Origin: Paenibacillus sp. GP183
GTDB lineage: Bacteria; Bacillota; Bacilli; Paenibacillales; NBRC-103111
Length of the DNA stretch: 64,000 bases
Reading direction: 5' to 3'
Assembly (NCBI RefSeq): GCF_900104695.1
Contig: NZ_FNSW01000001.1
Location: 2,480,001-2,544,000 of the forward strand
In this document: positions 1 through 8,459 of the stretch, one piece after another
How the letters are laid out: every line of letters begins with the position of its first letter
How positions within the stretch are numbered: the stretch's first letter is position 1
The notes under the pieces: generated by a model
Database searches by the model: none
The model's input: only the letters and a program-made list of their open reading frames with translations
What the model was told of the DNA's origin: nothing
Position numbers and translations under genes: made by a program

Positions 1-509
1 TCGGAGTTAAGGATTCTGAGCTTGACTATGTACTGCTTACGCATCTTCATTCGGATCATGTCAGCGGTGTAAAGCATGTCCGGCATGCCCGGAGTATCTT
101 GACGAGTGAACAGGAGTGGACTGCCGCGCAGCGAGATTTCGGTTATATCCGTTCCATGTGGCATGGAGTCCCCATCCAAACCTTTGCATTGGAAACGATC
201 CCGTTCGGACCTTATAATAAAGGGGTCGATCTTTTTCAAGACGGTTCGCTTTACCTGGTATTTACCCCTGGCCACAGCAAGGGGCTGTTTTCCGTAATGG
301 TACAAACCTCGGAGGGATGGGTGTTGCTGGTCAGTGATGTGGGATACGCTGAGCGTTCCTGGAAAGAATTTGTTCTTCCGGGCTTAACCCCGCTGTCAGA
401 GGAAGCGATCCATTCTTTGCGTTGGGTTCAGGAGTTCTCAAGAAGAGACGATTGTCGAGCAGTGCTCGCCAACCATGACCCTGCTGTATCCCCGCAGATT
501 ATTACTTGA
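1..509 (+). CDS. MBL-fold metallo-hydrolase, lactonase-like (5' end outside window)
   Basis: The reading frame is open from the window edge, so the N-terminus is missing. The visible part starts with a metal-binding HLHSDH motif (bases about 57-74 upstream region of the frame) followed by VSGV. Downstream metal ligands are the His of TPGHSKG, the Asp of VSDVGY and the His of LANHDP. This pattern and the spacing match metallo-beta-lactamase-fold hydrolases of the AttM/AiiA N-acyl homoserine lactonase type. The real substrate cannot be told from sequence. The gene ends 21 bp before a MarR-type regulator, so the two may be co-transcribed. A TTG at 99 is inside the domain and is not a credible start. 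Confidence 0.85.
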   Translation, partial: GVKDSELDYVLLTHLHSDHVSGVKHVRHARSILTSEQEWTAAQRDFGYIRSMWHGVPIQTFALETIPFGPYNKGVDLFQDGSLYLVFTPGHSKGLFSVMVQTSEGWVLLVSDVGYAERSWKEFVLPGLTPLSEEAIHSLRWVQEFSRRDDCRAVLANHDPAVSPQIIT

Positions 510-530
510 ACAAATGGAGGATGGCTCACA

Positions 531-995
531 ATGAGAGCTTTACATCTTGAAGCTGAGCGGTTCCGCTACTACATTCTTGCTGCTCAGCGACTGGGACAAC
601 GACAGTTAAATGATTTTATGAAAACGATAGAGCTGACCGTTTCACAATCAGAGGTAATTCGAGTGCTGGAACAGTGGCAGCCGATTTCACTAAAAGACTT
701 GGGCTCCCTATTGATATGTGAAACGGGAAGCCCGTCGCGGTTAATCGAACGAATGGTTGAGGACGGACTTGTCGATAAGGTTGCCAACCCTTCCGATGCA
801 AGGTTTGTATGGCTGCAGTTGACGGAAAAAGGCATGGGCAAAGCAAAACAAATCATGGAATTCGAAGAGAAGCTGTATAAAGACCTGGAGTCAATATTGT
901 CGAATGATGAGATGACTTCCGTCAGTTCAACGCTTGAGAAAATGTTGTCGCACTTCCCCATTATCGATACTTTGCGCAAGCGGAATCTACTCTAA
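531..995 (+). CDS. MarR family transcriptional regulator
   Basis: This 154-residue protein has the size and layout of MarR regulators: helical N-terminus, a winged helix at about residues 45-100 (SLKDLGSLL, SPSRLIERMVEDGLV, then the wing with DARFVWLQLTEKG) and C-terminal dimerisation helices. MarR proteins are dimeric repressors that usually respond to small phenolic or lipophilic ligands. It lies 21 bp after the MBL hydrolase on the same strand and probably regulates that transcript. A GGAGG sits about 10 bases before the ATG. A hairpin follows within the next 80 bp. Confidence 0.85.
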   Translation: MRALHLEAERFRYYILAAQRLGQRQLNDFMKTIELTVSQSEVIRVLEQWQPISLKDLGSLLICETGSPSRLIERMVEDGLVDKVANPSDARFVWLQLTEKGMGKAKQIMEFEEKLYKDLESILSNDEMTSVSSTLEKMLSHFPIIDTLRKRNLL

Positions 996-1027
996 ATTTG
1001 TTAAGTTAAATCTAACAAGGTTTCAAA

Positions 1028-1074
1028 TTCGATCAAGACCTACAATGTATGAAAATGCATTGTTTTTGATCGAA
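1028..1074 (+). promoter_or_regulatory. long imperfect hairpin before the VIT1-type gene
   Basis: A perfect 9-bp inverted repeat, TTCGATCAA (1028-1036) and TTGATCGAA (1066-1074), encloses a second repeat, ACAATG (1042-1047) and CATTGT (1058-1063). The inner hairpin is followed by TTTTTG, so it could end the marR transcript. The outer stem could instead be a leader structure or operator for the transporter at 1121. The role is not decided by sequence. Confidence 0.45.
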
Positions 1075-1120
1075 ACGTAAACCATAGTCGCAAAGGGTTT
1101 ATGGAAAGGAATAGAGAACA

Positions 1121-1825
1121 ATGAAGAATTCAGCACACAAAGAACACACTGAAAAACATTTTGCGGCTCCCGATTTGATTCGGGATATTGTGATTGGCAT
1201 GTCGGATGGGCTAACGGTTCCATTTGCTCTTGCCGCGGGATTATCAGGGTCTACTTCTTCAACGAATATTGTAGTTATTGCTGGACTTGCTGAAATCGCA
1301 GCTGGTTCTATCGCCATGGGGCTAGGCGGTTATCTGGCTGCACGAACCGACAGGGAACATTATACAAATGAGTTGGAGAGAGAACGACGAGAAATCATCG
1401 AGGTTCCGGACCGGGAACGCGAGGAGGTCGCCGACGTTCTAAGAAGCTGGGGACTTCGTGAACCGGATATCAACTCGGCTGTTGATGCGATTATTGAAGA
1501 TTCAGATCGATGGGTTGACTTCATGATGAAGCATGAGCTTGGGCTGGAAGAACCTGAACCCAAAAGGGCAAGAAACAGCTCATTAACCATTGGTCTATCG
1601 TATATTGTAGGCGGATTCATCCCTTTGTCACCTTATATATTCATCCATCAAGCCAATACAGCGTTATTGACATCTGTGATTGCAACCTTGATTGCATTGT
1701 ACATTTTTGGTTATGTCAAGGGGAGATTTACCGGTTCAAGACCATTTAGAAGCGCCTGGCAAACAACACTGGTCGGTGGTTTGGCAGCGGGCATGGCTTT
1801 TCTGATCGCCAAGCTTATCTCTTAG
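1121..1825 (+). CDS. VIT1/CCC1 family membrane transporter
   Basis: The 234-residue protein has the VIT1/CCC1 arrangement: an N-terminal block starting near residue 20 (RDIVIGMSDGLTVPFALAAG), a second helix with AGLAEIAAGSIAMGLGGYLA, a charged cytosolic segment at about 85-155 rich in Glu/Arg, and three C-terminal transmembrane helices. The family moves Fe2+ or Mn2+ out of the cytosol, and the charged segment is the metal-binding loop in characterised members. The bacterial substrate is usually inferred to be iron or manganese. AGGAATAGAG lies just before the ATG. It stands alone, with a terminator behind it. Confidence 0.85.
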   Translation: MKNSAHKEHTEKHFAAPDLIRDIVIGMSDGLTVPFALAAGLSGSTSSTNIVVIAGLAEIAAGSIAMGLGGYLAARTDREHYTNELERERREIIEVPDREREEVADVLRSWGLREPDINSAVDAIIEDSDRWVDFMMKHELGLEEPEPKRARNSSLTIGLSYIVGGFIPLSPYIFIHQANTALLTSVIATLIALYIFGYVKGRFTGSRPFRSAWQTTLVGGLAAGMAFLIAKLIS

Positions 1826-1875
1826 GTGATTGATTCTCCATTTTGGATTCTTTTTTGCTCCTCGCAAAATGAGAA

Positions 1876-1906
1876 AAAGCTGCATCCCTTATCGGGAAGC
1901 AGCTTT
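1876..1906. terminator. bidirectional terminator between convergent genes
   Basis: AAAGCTGC at 1876-1883 pairs with GCAGCTTT at 1899-1906, and the stem extends inward with one mismatch (CATCCC/GGGAAG). A-rich and T-rich flanks on both sides suit termination of both the transporter at 1121-1825 and the small gene at 1918-2112. Confidence 0.75.
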
Positions 1907-1917
1907 ATTATGGCTGA

Positions 1918-2112
1918 TTAGAATGCATGTATCTCGTTGCTCTTGATTTTACAAACAATCATATTATGGCGCTTATATTTCAAGACAACGGCCTTTAAGC
2001 TGGCTAGGACTTCCTTGGCTTCTTCGAGATATTCCTCATTGCCAAAAATCTCGTAGAGTCTCATATAATCATTATATTCATCTAGCCACTCATTGAAGTA
2101 AGATGATGTCAA
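1918..2112 (-). CDS. small hypothetical acidic protein
   Basis: I do not recognise this about 64-residue protein. It is helical and acidic in its first half (YFNEWLDEYNDYMRLYEIF) with no membrane segment, and ends with a basic, beta-like stretch (KYKRHNMIVCKIKS). The longest frame begins with GTG at 2121, but AAGGAG directly abuts that codon. The TTG at 2110-2112 has the same AAGGAG eight bases upstream and is the better start. It is a single gene with a shared terminator downstream. Confidence 0.55.
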   Translation of the reverse strand: MTSSYFNEWLDEYNDYMRLYEIFGNEEYLEEAKEVLASLKAVVLKYKRHNMIVCKIKSNEIHAF

Positions 2113-2231
2113 ATGAATCACTCCTTAATTCAAGATATACCGGCAGCTTATCTGGATTTGAATGTTATACCTACATTATAATAAATTTAATAGAATTAAA
2201 AAAGTGAAACTTACAAAATAAATTTTCCAGT

Positions 2232-3119
2232 TTAATTGATCGGACGCACCTCAGTACCCCCGAAAAACGAGATCATCAAAGCATTGATCGTTTCCGGCTG
2301 TTCCATGGCCAGCCCGTGGCCAGCATCAGCAACTAATTTCGATTGTATATACGGAACTAATTTATTGGCTCTAGCAATCGCCTTCAAGGGATCATACTGA
2401 ATATCTTGATCGCCAATGAGCAGCAGTATCGGGCATTGAATGGCTTTCAACTCATCATCCTTCATGTAGCTTGGAAATAACTTATTTTTTGGCATCGCAT
2501 TTTGCATGCCCACAATAAATTGGTTTCTCAAAATCACATTAACTTGATTGCCTTTGCCGGTCATTTCGTTCATTAGGCCATTCAGCCGTTTGGTTGTCGG
2601 GAAGATGCCGGCGAGAAGGCATTTGATGAAAAATTTCTTGCTCTGTACCTGAAAAGATGCTGCCGGACTCATGACCACCATTTTATGGATAAGCTCCGAA
2701 GAGTTTGCAGCCAAAACCAAAGCTATGAATCCGCCGTATGACAGACCTGCGACATGAGCCTTCTGAATGCGCAAACCGCTCAAAATTTCACGGAACCACC
2801 TTGCACATTCTTCTTTGTTTTTAATCTGCCAAATCGCTTCGCTCTTGTTAATATCACCGAGGAAATCCACAGCATAGGTACGATACTGTTCGCTAAGCGG
2901 CTTTATATTTTCAATCCACATGGTAGAGCTAAAGCCAAATCCATGGAAAAGAATTAAGGGCTCGGCACCTTCCTGTCCTGAAACCAGTACGTGTGTTTTG
3001 CCAAAAGAAGTGTCTATGTATATCGATTGGGCTGGTGCATCCCATTCTTGAAGCGTTCTATCGTAGGCTTGAATAAAAGCTTCCTTCGCTCCGTTTTTGT
3101 TTCTGTAAATAGAATTCAT
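2232..3119 (-). CDS. alpha/beta hydrolase
   Basis: This 295-residue protein has the full alpha/beta hydrolase signature. An oxyanion-hole HGFG is near residue 79, the nucleophile elbow is GLSYGG near 148, the acid is in LLIGDQD near 240, and the catalytic His is in ADAGHG near 269. It has no signal peptide, so it is cytosolic. It resembles the B. subtilis YbfK-type carboxylesterase group, though I cannot assign a substrate. It is divergent from the PAS kinase at 3220 across a 100-bp intergenic region. Confidence 0.85.
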   Translation of the reverse strand: MNSIYRNKNGAKEAFIQAYDRTLQEWDAPAQSIYIDTSFGKTHVLVSGQEGAEPLILFHGFGFSSTMWIENIKPLSEQYRTYAVDFLGDINKSEAIWQIKNKEECARWFREILSGLRIQKAHVAGLSYGGFIALVLAANSSELIHKMVVMSPAASFQVQSKKFFIKCLLAGIFPTTKRLNGLMNEMTGKGNQVNVILRNQFIVGMQNAMPKNKLFPSYMKDDELKAIQCPILLLIGDQDIQYDPLKAIARANKLVPYIQSKLVADAGHGLAMEQPETINALMISFFGGTEVRPIN

Positions 3120-3219
3120 AATATTTGATTTTCCCCCATTGTTAGATGTCTCAGTAAAATGTATATTACATTATAATAAGCATTTGGCATAATAAACATT
3201 TGGTAAAATAATTGGGCAG

Positions 3220-4683
3220 GTGATTCCTATTAACATTCATTATTTTTCTGACGATAAGAAAAAGGTTCAGCTGCTTAATTCCTTCTTAACCCTTAATACA
3301 GACGGTATAGTAATTGTTGATTTAGAGGGAAAAGTTTTGGGTGTGAATAAAAAATTCGAGGAGCTTCACGGATGGACAAGGGATGAACTTATAGGAGAAG
3401 TTCTACCCATGACTCCAGCGGATTTAAGAGATGAAGCGCTGTATCAACAAATTATACAGGGTGAAGCAATAACAGGTCTCGAAACTTTAAAATTACGCAA
3501 AGATGGCAGCTCCTTTTATGCGAATATTACGATTTCGCCTGTTAAAGATGAACATGGACAGGTTATTGCTTTCGTTGGCATCGAGAGGGATATTACGGAA
3601 AAGAAGAAAGCGGATGCCGAATTGAAAGAAAGCGAAGAACGTTACCGCGTTCTGGTAGAATCCTCCCCTGAGCCTATTGTGGTTTATGAGGATTTTATCA
3701 TTGTATTTGTAAATCCTGCAGCGTTACAGCTTATTGGTGCCGGGAGCGCAAAGGAAATGATAGGCGAGCCCGTATCCCGATTTTTACATCCGGACGATTT
3801 AGCCATTCTGCCTGAACAGCTGGGCCAGTTATTTACAGAACAAAGAGCCTCTGACATTGTGGAAAAGAGATTGATTCGTTTAGACGGTGAGATCATCTCT
3901 GTTGAAGTCAAGGCTGTACCGATTAAATTTCAGGGCAAGTTATCGGTCCTGTTGTTATTTCGTGACGTGACGTTTCGAAAAAAGACGGAAGAAATCATCC
4001 GAAGATCCGAAAAGCTTTCCGTCATCGGTCAGCTCGCAGCAGGTGTCGTTCACGAAATTCGAAACCCATTGACGGCTCTCAAAGGTTTTTTGCAGCTTTT
4101 AAAAGAAAAACAAACCAATTATGTAGATATCATGATGGTCGAGGTTGACCGAATTAATTATATCGTTAATGAATTTATGAGCATTGCCAAACCCCATGCC
4201 CTGACTTTTGTAGATGCTGACTTGGTCCCCCTTATTGAAAATGTAGTCGAATTCATGCAGCCGCAAGCTCTACTGTTTAATGTACAGATGAGACTGAACC
4301 TGTATTCCGACTACTTCGTTATACAATGTGCGCCCAATCGGATCAAACAAGTACTCATGAATGTTCTAAAAAATGCCATTGAGTCGATGCCCCACGGAGG
4401 TTTTGTGGATATCACAGTTTGTAATAAGAGCGACGGGAAGATACTCATTCAGGTAGCCGATCAAGGTACGGGGATTCCCCAAGAACAATTGGCCAATTTA
4501 GGGGAACCCTTTTTTTCAAGTAAGGAGAATGGAACTGGCTTGGGCTTGGTTGTTTGCTACCGAATTATCGAGTCTCATAAAGGGGAAATGACAATTGAAA
4601 GTAAAATCAATCAAGGCACTATTGTAAATATTGAACTCCCCTCCAATGCCGGCCTCTCTACGGCTTGGGAAGCCGAATCATGA
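3220..4683 (+). CDS. PAS-domain sensor histidine kinase, soluble, orphan
   Basis: The protein of 487 residues has two PAS domains (about 20-130 and 145-255; each ends in a typical FVGIERDITE or LLFRDVTFRKK boundary), then a HisKA dimerisation domain with VVHEIRNPLTALKG, and a HATPase domain with N box (LKNAIESMP), G1 (DQGTGIP) and G2 (GTGLGL). There is no membrane segment and no adjacent response regulator. This architecture is that of phosphorelay kinases such as KinA/KinE feeding Spo0F, which is the inference here. The start is a GTG with a weak binding site. Its last 26 bases overlap the convergent kinase gene. Confidence 0.85.
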   Translation: MIPINIHYFSDDKKKVQLLNSFLTLNTDGIVIVDLEGKVLGVNKKFEELHGWTRDELIGEVLPMTPADLRDEALYQQIIQGEAITGLETLKLRKDGSSFYANITISPVKDEHGQVIAFVGIERDITEKKKADAELKESEERYRVLVESSPEPIVVYEDFIIVFVNPAALQLIGAGSAKEMIGEPVSRFLHPDDLAILPEQLGQLFTEQRASDIVEKRLIRLDGEIISVEVKAVPIKFQGKLSVLLLFRDVTFRKKTEEIIRRSEKLSVIGQLAAGVVHEIRNPLTALKGFLQLLKEKQTNYVDIMMVEVDRINYIVNEFMSIAKPHALTFVDADLVPLIENVVEFMQPQALLFNVQMRLNLYSDYFVIQCAPNRIKQVLMNVLKNAIESMPHGGFVDITVCNKSDGKILIQVADQGTGIPQEQLANLGEPFFSSKENGTGLGLVVCYRIIESHKGEMTIESKINQGTIVNIELPSNAGLSTAWEAES

Positions 4684-6205
4684 AAGTCGTACCGATACCA
4701 AGCTCGCTCGTTACAACAATCTCGCCTCGATGTGCTTCTACGAGATGTTTGACGATGGACAATCCAAGTCCGGTCTCACTGCGCTCTTTGGTACGAGACG
4801 GATCGGATTTATAGAACCGTTCCCAGATATGCGGAAGATCGGCTGCCGATATCCCTTTACCCGTATCGATTATTTCAATAACCGTATATGCATCTGTGGA
4901 AGTACCGATCAACCGGATCGTACCGAACTCGATGAATTGGATGGAGTTCTTCACCAAATTGATAACGATTTGCATGATGCGATCGTAGTCTCCATAGAAT
5001 AGGACCGTTTCCGGGCAGTCGATCAGCAGCCGCAGGTTTTTCTCCTCAACGAGCACCCCAAGTGATTCGCAGGCAACCTCGAGCAGCTCGTGCAGCGAGT
5101 ATTCTCCGTATTTCAATGTAATATTGCCGCTGCCGATACGCTCCAGATCAAGCAGCTCGTTGATGAGTCGAATCAGACGAAACGTTTCCTTTTCAATAAT
5201 GGCATAATAACGCTTCTGTTCGGCGGGTTCGGTGACAAAATCATTTTTCAATCCTTCGATGATGCCGCGAATCGATGTGAGCGGTGTTCGCAGTTCATGA
5301 GTCACATCGGTGATGAACTGGCGACGATTCATTTCATATTGCTCGAGCTTGCTCGACGCAGCTTCGAGCTGGTCAGCCATCGAGTTTAAATCTCGCGCCA
5401 AGTCACCAAGCTCGTCCGTACGTTTCGTATTGACGCTCGCCGAATAAGTGCCGGCGGCGATTCGCTGCGTTGCATCGCGCAGCTTATGCACAATTCGGCT
5501 CATGCTGCGCGAAAGCAGTAAGGACACACCGAAAGCGAGTAGCAGGGCCGAAAGTAATAGCAGTAGTACAGTGCGATTGACGGGCCGAAGCGATTCGTTC
5601 AGCCCTTGCTCAGGGGACATGACGAACAGATACGCGGTTTGACTTTTTAGCTTGACCGGACGTGGCAGAACGAGCAGAGGATCCGGCGTCTCCTTCTCAA
5701 TGCGAAAGCTTCCAGAGCTCGGAACGATTTCGGGAATATGCGCCTTCAGGGATTGGAGGAACGATTTGCTCTTATATTCCTGGGACAGTGTCCGTTGGTC
5801 GCGGGATAATACATCGCCGTTCTTGTTCATCAAGACGTACGATATTTTGCGTTCGGACATTGCGGATTGAAATGCAACATCTGGCTGCGGGGTTGCAGTT
5901 GGAGTGCTGCCACCACCTGCCTGCTGCGGGGTTGCGGTTGGAATGCCGCCACCACCCGGCGTTACTCCCGGCTGGGAGGGAGAGGCGGCTCCATGATTTG
6001 CAGCATTCTCCTCGTTTTTCTGGATGGTCCGGGTGATGACACTTGCGTAGCTAATGAGCTCTTTTGTTTTCATATTATAAATATCGTTCTTGATATAATA
6101 GCGGAAACCAATACTGACGAAGGCAACAATTAATATAACTAGCAGGAAATGACTCAGAAACTGCCTGTAGAAGAAAGTGAACTTCAAGCGTGGGAACTTC
6201 ATCAC
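4658..6205 (-). CDS. membrane sensor histidine kinase (HAMP-HisKA-HATPase)
   Basis: The 515-residue kinase has a transmembrane helix at about 12-34, an extracytoplasmic domain to about 205, a second helix at about 209-230, HAMP, HisKA (VTHELRTPLTS), and HATPase with DTGKGI and TGLGLS. The outer domain contains a low-complexity Gly/Pro/Thr/Ala segment (about residues 75-110) encoded by two 39-bp tandem copies. The start is GTG, eight bases after GGAGG; the upstream regulator's stop codon immediately precedes it. It pairs with the OmpR-type regulator at 6206-6907. The signal is unknown. Confidence 0.9.
   Translation of the reverse strand: MMKFPRLKFTFFYRQFLSHFLLVILIVAFVSIGFRYYIKNDIYNMKTKELISYASVITRTIQKNEENAANHGAASPSQPGVTPGGGGIPTATPQQAGGGSTPTATPQPDVAFQSAMSERKISYVLMNKNGDVLSRDQRTLSQEYKSKSFLQSLKAHIPEIVPSSGSFRIEKETPDPLLVLPRPVKLKSQTAYLFVMSPEQGLNESLRPVNRTVLLLLLSALLLAFGVSLLLSRSMSRIVHKLRDATQRIAAGTYSASVNTKRTDELGDLARDLNSMADQLEAASSKLEQYEMNRRQFITDVTHELRTPLTSIRGIIEGLKNDFVTEPAEQKRYYAIIEKETFRLIRLINELLDLERIGSGNITLKYGEYSLHELLEVACESLGVLVEEKNLRLLIDCPETVLFYGDYDRIMQIVINLVKNSIQFIEFGTIRLIGTSTDAYTVIEIIDTGKGISAADLPHIWERFYKSDPSRTKERSETGLGLSIVKHLVEAHRGEIVVTSELGIGTTFMIRLPKP
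5885..5962. repeat. tandem 39-bp repeat inside the kinase sensor domain
   Basis: Two imperfect copies (5885-5923 and 5924-5962) encode the 13-residue unit seen as PTATPQQAGGGS/PTATPQP. The unit is in frame, so copy number can change without breaking the kinase. Confidence 0.7.
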
Positions 6206-6907
6206 TCAAGATTCCTCCAGCTTATATCCGATTCCCCAAACGGTATAGACCAAGGGTCTCTCCGGGGTCGATACTTTGTTGCGAAGCCGCTTGATATGTA
6301 CATCGACGGTACGTTCTTCACCGAAATAATCATATCCCCAAACCTTCTCGAGCAGCTGCTCGCGGGTAAATACCCTCTTCGGATGATTGACAAACAAGCA
6401 GAACAGGTCGAATTCCTTCTTTGTCAGGTTATCAATGGTCCTGTCATTGATACTTACCTTTCGGGAAGCCAGATCGATGTATATTCGGTCGTGCTCGATC
6501 GTTTCTTTGATTGCGGCGGAGACAGACTCTTGTTTATTTCCTGCATGCGTGTATCGGCGGGAGACGGCCTTTATGCGGGCTAGCAGCTCAATTGGACTGA
6601 ACGGCTTCGTCACATAGTCATCTGCACCTAGCTCCAACCCCATCACGCGGTCCTTCTCCTCACTGCGAGCAGTTAGCAGAATGACAGGAGTTTGCATCGA
6701 AGCGCGAATTTCCTTGCACAGTGTGATGCCATCGACGAATGGAAGCATCCAGTCGAGGATAATGAGATCCCATTCTTGCTGATTCAGATGCTTCCTGACT
6801 GCCAGTCCATCATGAATGAAAGTAACTTGAAAATCTTCATTTTGAAAAAAAAGTTGCAGCATCTCGCACACGGATTTGTCGTCTTCGGCAATGAGCAGCT
6901 TGATCAT
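6206..6907 (-). CDS. OmpR/PhoB-family response regulator
   Basis: The receiver domain (residues about 1-115) shows the acidic pair EDD, phosphoacceptor Asp in IILDWMLP, the Thr/Ser switch LLTA and Lys of VTKPFSP. It is followed by a winged-helix output domain ending in VDVHIKRLRNKV and YTVWGIGYKLEE. The ATG at 6905-6907 is preceded by GAGG with a 5-base gap and is a better start than the GTG two codons upstream. It is first in an operon with the kinase at 4658-6205. Regulated genes could include the divergent DUF1800/DUF1501 pair 200 bp away, which is only inference. Confidence 0.92.
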   Translation of the reverse strand: MIKLLIAEDDKSVCEMLQLFFQNEDFQVTFIHDGLAVRKHLNQQEWDLIILDWMLPFVDGITLCKEIRASMQTPVILLTARSEEKDRVMGLELGADDYVTKPFSPIELLARIKAVSRRYTHAGNKQESVSAAIKETIEHDRIYIDLASRKVSINDRTIDNLTKKEFDLFCLFVNHPKRVFTREQLLEKVWGYDYFGEERTVDVHIKRLRNKVSTPERPLVYTVWGIGYKLEES

Positions 6908-7112
6908 AAGCACCTCGGAAAAAATGGAATAGAAGCCAGCAACACCAGCAATGCGGATCCTGTCTAAAAGAAGAGTTTATTGTCTTAAGCATAGTGGGAA
7001 TGGAGAAAGTTGACAAGCAGTCTGGATGCTTTTTTCGGAAATACGTTTTTTTTGTATAAGTTTTGTAATAATTATCCGATAAAATAATTATAAGAGGAAA
7101 GGAGTGGCAGGT

Positions 7113-8438
7113 ATGGGATCCGGATGGACGGACAAGGAGGCGGCGCATTTGCTGCGCAGAGCCGGATTTGCATCGCTTGGCCATGAGGTCAAAGCGAGCG
7201 TGGCGCTCGGCAGACAGGAAACAGTGAAGCGGCTGCTGGACGGAACACCACTCATGGACACAGAAAACGGTGCAAAACTGGCATCCATGGAGGAACTGCA
7301 GGCGGATGGCAAGCCGCTGAAAGCTGATGATATCACCGATCAACAGCTGTATTGGCTGTACCGAATGGCTCATACAAGCGCCCCTTTGACGGAGAAAATG
7401 GCGTTGTTTTGGCATGGACATTTTACCACTTCATATAGGAAGGTTAATGACGTGCCTTTGGTGGTCCAGCAAATCGAGCTGTTCCGTAAGTTGGGATTGG
7501 GCAGCTTCAAGGATCTCGTGCTTGCGGTCGGCAAGGATCCGGCCATGATGCTTTGGCTGGATGTGAACAGCAACCGAAAAGGCAAGCCCAATGAGAACTA
7601 TGCCCGGGAGGTCATGGAGCTGTTCACACTGGGGATCGGCAATTACACGGAGCAAGATATCCGTGAGGCTGCCCGTGCTTTCACCGGGTGGCATGTAGAA
7701 AAAGCAAAAGGCGAAGTAACCTATCAACCTAAACAGCATGATGACGGAAACAAGACGGTTCTTGGCCAAATGGGTAAATTTGATGCTCCAGGGATTGTTG
7801 GTGTGCTGTTCGACCAAAAAGCGCTCCCGATCTTCATGGCGCGGAAGCTTCTTCATTTTTTCGCAACGGAGACACCCTCGGACGAATGGGTGGCTGCAGT
7901 AGCGGCAAATTTCGCGTCGATGAAGACAATCGGCGCGGTGCTAGGCACCTTGTTCATCTCCGATGAGTTCTACGATGAAGCGGTCATTATGTCACTCGTG
8001 AAGACGCCGGTCGAATATGTAGTGGATTGGATGCGGGCATTCTCGCTTCCACTGACGCGCGGCTTTGCTGGTGCTCTGCGCAAAATGGGGCAAGAGCTGT
8101 ACTTGCCTCCAGATGTAGCTGGTTGGCGTGGCGGCCAGACATGGCTTATGTCCTCGTGGCTGCTGGCGCGATACCAATTCGCAGAGAGCGTGGCATTCAA
8201 ATTAAACGGCACGATACTGACATCACCCGATTACATACCGGACGATAAGACGTCCGCAGCGGCCTGGATAGAGCTGTGGTCGAACCAAATTGGTGTTGGC
8301 CAACTGGGCAAGACAACATCGGAGGTGCTGACAGCCTATGTTAGTGATACATTTCTATATGCGAATCAAAGAAATATGACCGGTCTGCGCGGACTGCTTC
8401 ACCTTATGATGGTGAGCCCCGAAGCACAGATGATCTGA
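7113..8438 (+). CDS. DUF1800 family protein
   Basis: The protein opens with the typical DUF1800 signature (WTDKEAAHLLRRAGFASLG) and contains conserved blocks such as LFWHGHF, NENYARELME-like (NYAREVMELFTLGIGNYTEQD), ARAFTGW and LPPDVAGWRGGQTWL. DUF1800 proteins have no settled biochemical function; they are nearly always beside a DUF1501 protein, as here, 21 bp upstream of it. The ATG at 7113 has AGGAG eight bases before; the GTG at 7104 touches that site and is unlikely. No signal peptide is visible in this member. Confidence 0.88.
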   Translation: MGSGWTDKEAAHLLRRAGFASLGHEVKASVALGRQETVKRLLDGTPLMDTENGAKLASMEELQADGKPLKADDITDQQLYWLYRMAHTSAPLTEKMALFWHGHFTTSYRKVNDVPLVVQQIELFRKLGLGSFKDLVLAVGKDPAMMLWLDVNSNRKGKPNENYAREVMELFTLGIGNYTEQDIREAARAFTGWHVEKAKGEVTYQPKQHDDGNKTVLGQMGKFDAPGIVGVLFDQKALPIFMARKLLHFFATETPSDEWVAAVAANFASMKTIGAVLGTLFISDEFYDEAVIMSLVKTPVEYVVDWMRAFSLPLTRGFAGALRKMGQELYLPPDVAGWRGGQTWLMSSWLLARYQFAESVAFKLNGTILTSPDYIPDDKTSAAAWIELWSNQIGVGQLGKTTSEVLTAYVSDTFLYANQRNMTGLRGLLHLMMVSPEAQMI

Positions 8439-8459
8439 CAAAAGGGAGGCGACCTGAAA

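Noticed and set aside
3180-3215. Direct repeats CATTTGG in the promoter region of the PAS kinase
   Set aside because: Short AT-rich similarity only; not enough to call an operator.
7104-7112. GTG start for the DUF1800 gene
   Set aside because: The ribosome site directly touches it; the ATG nine bases on is well spaced.
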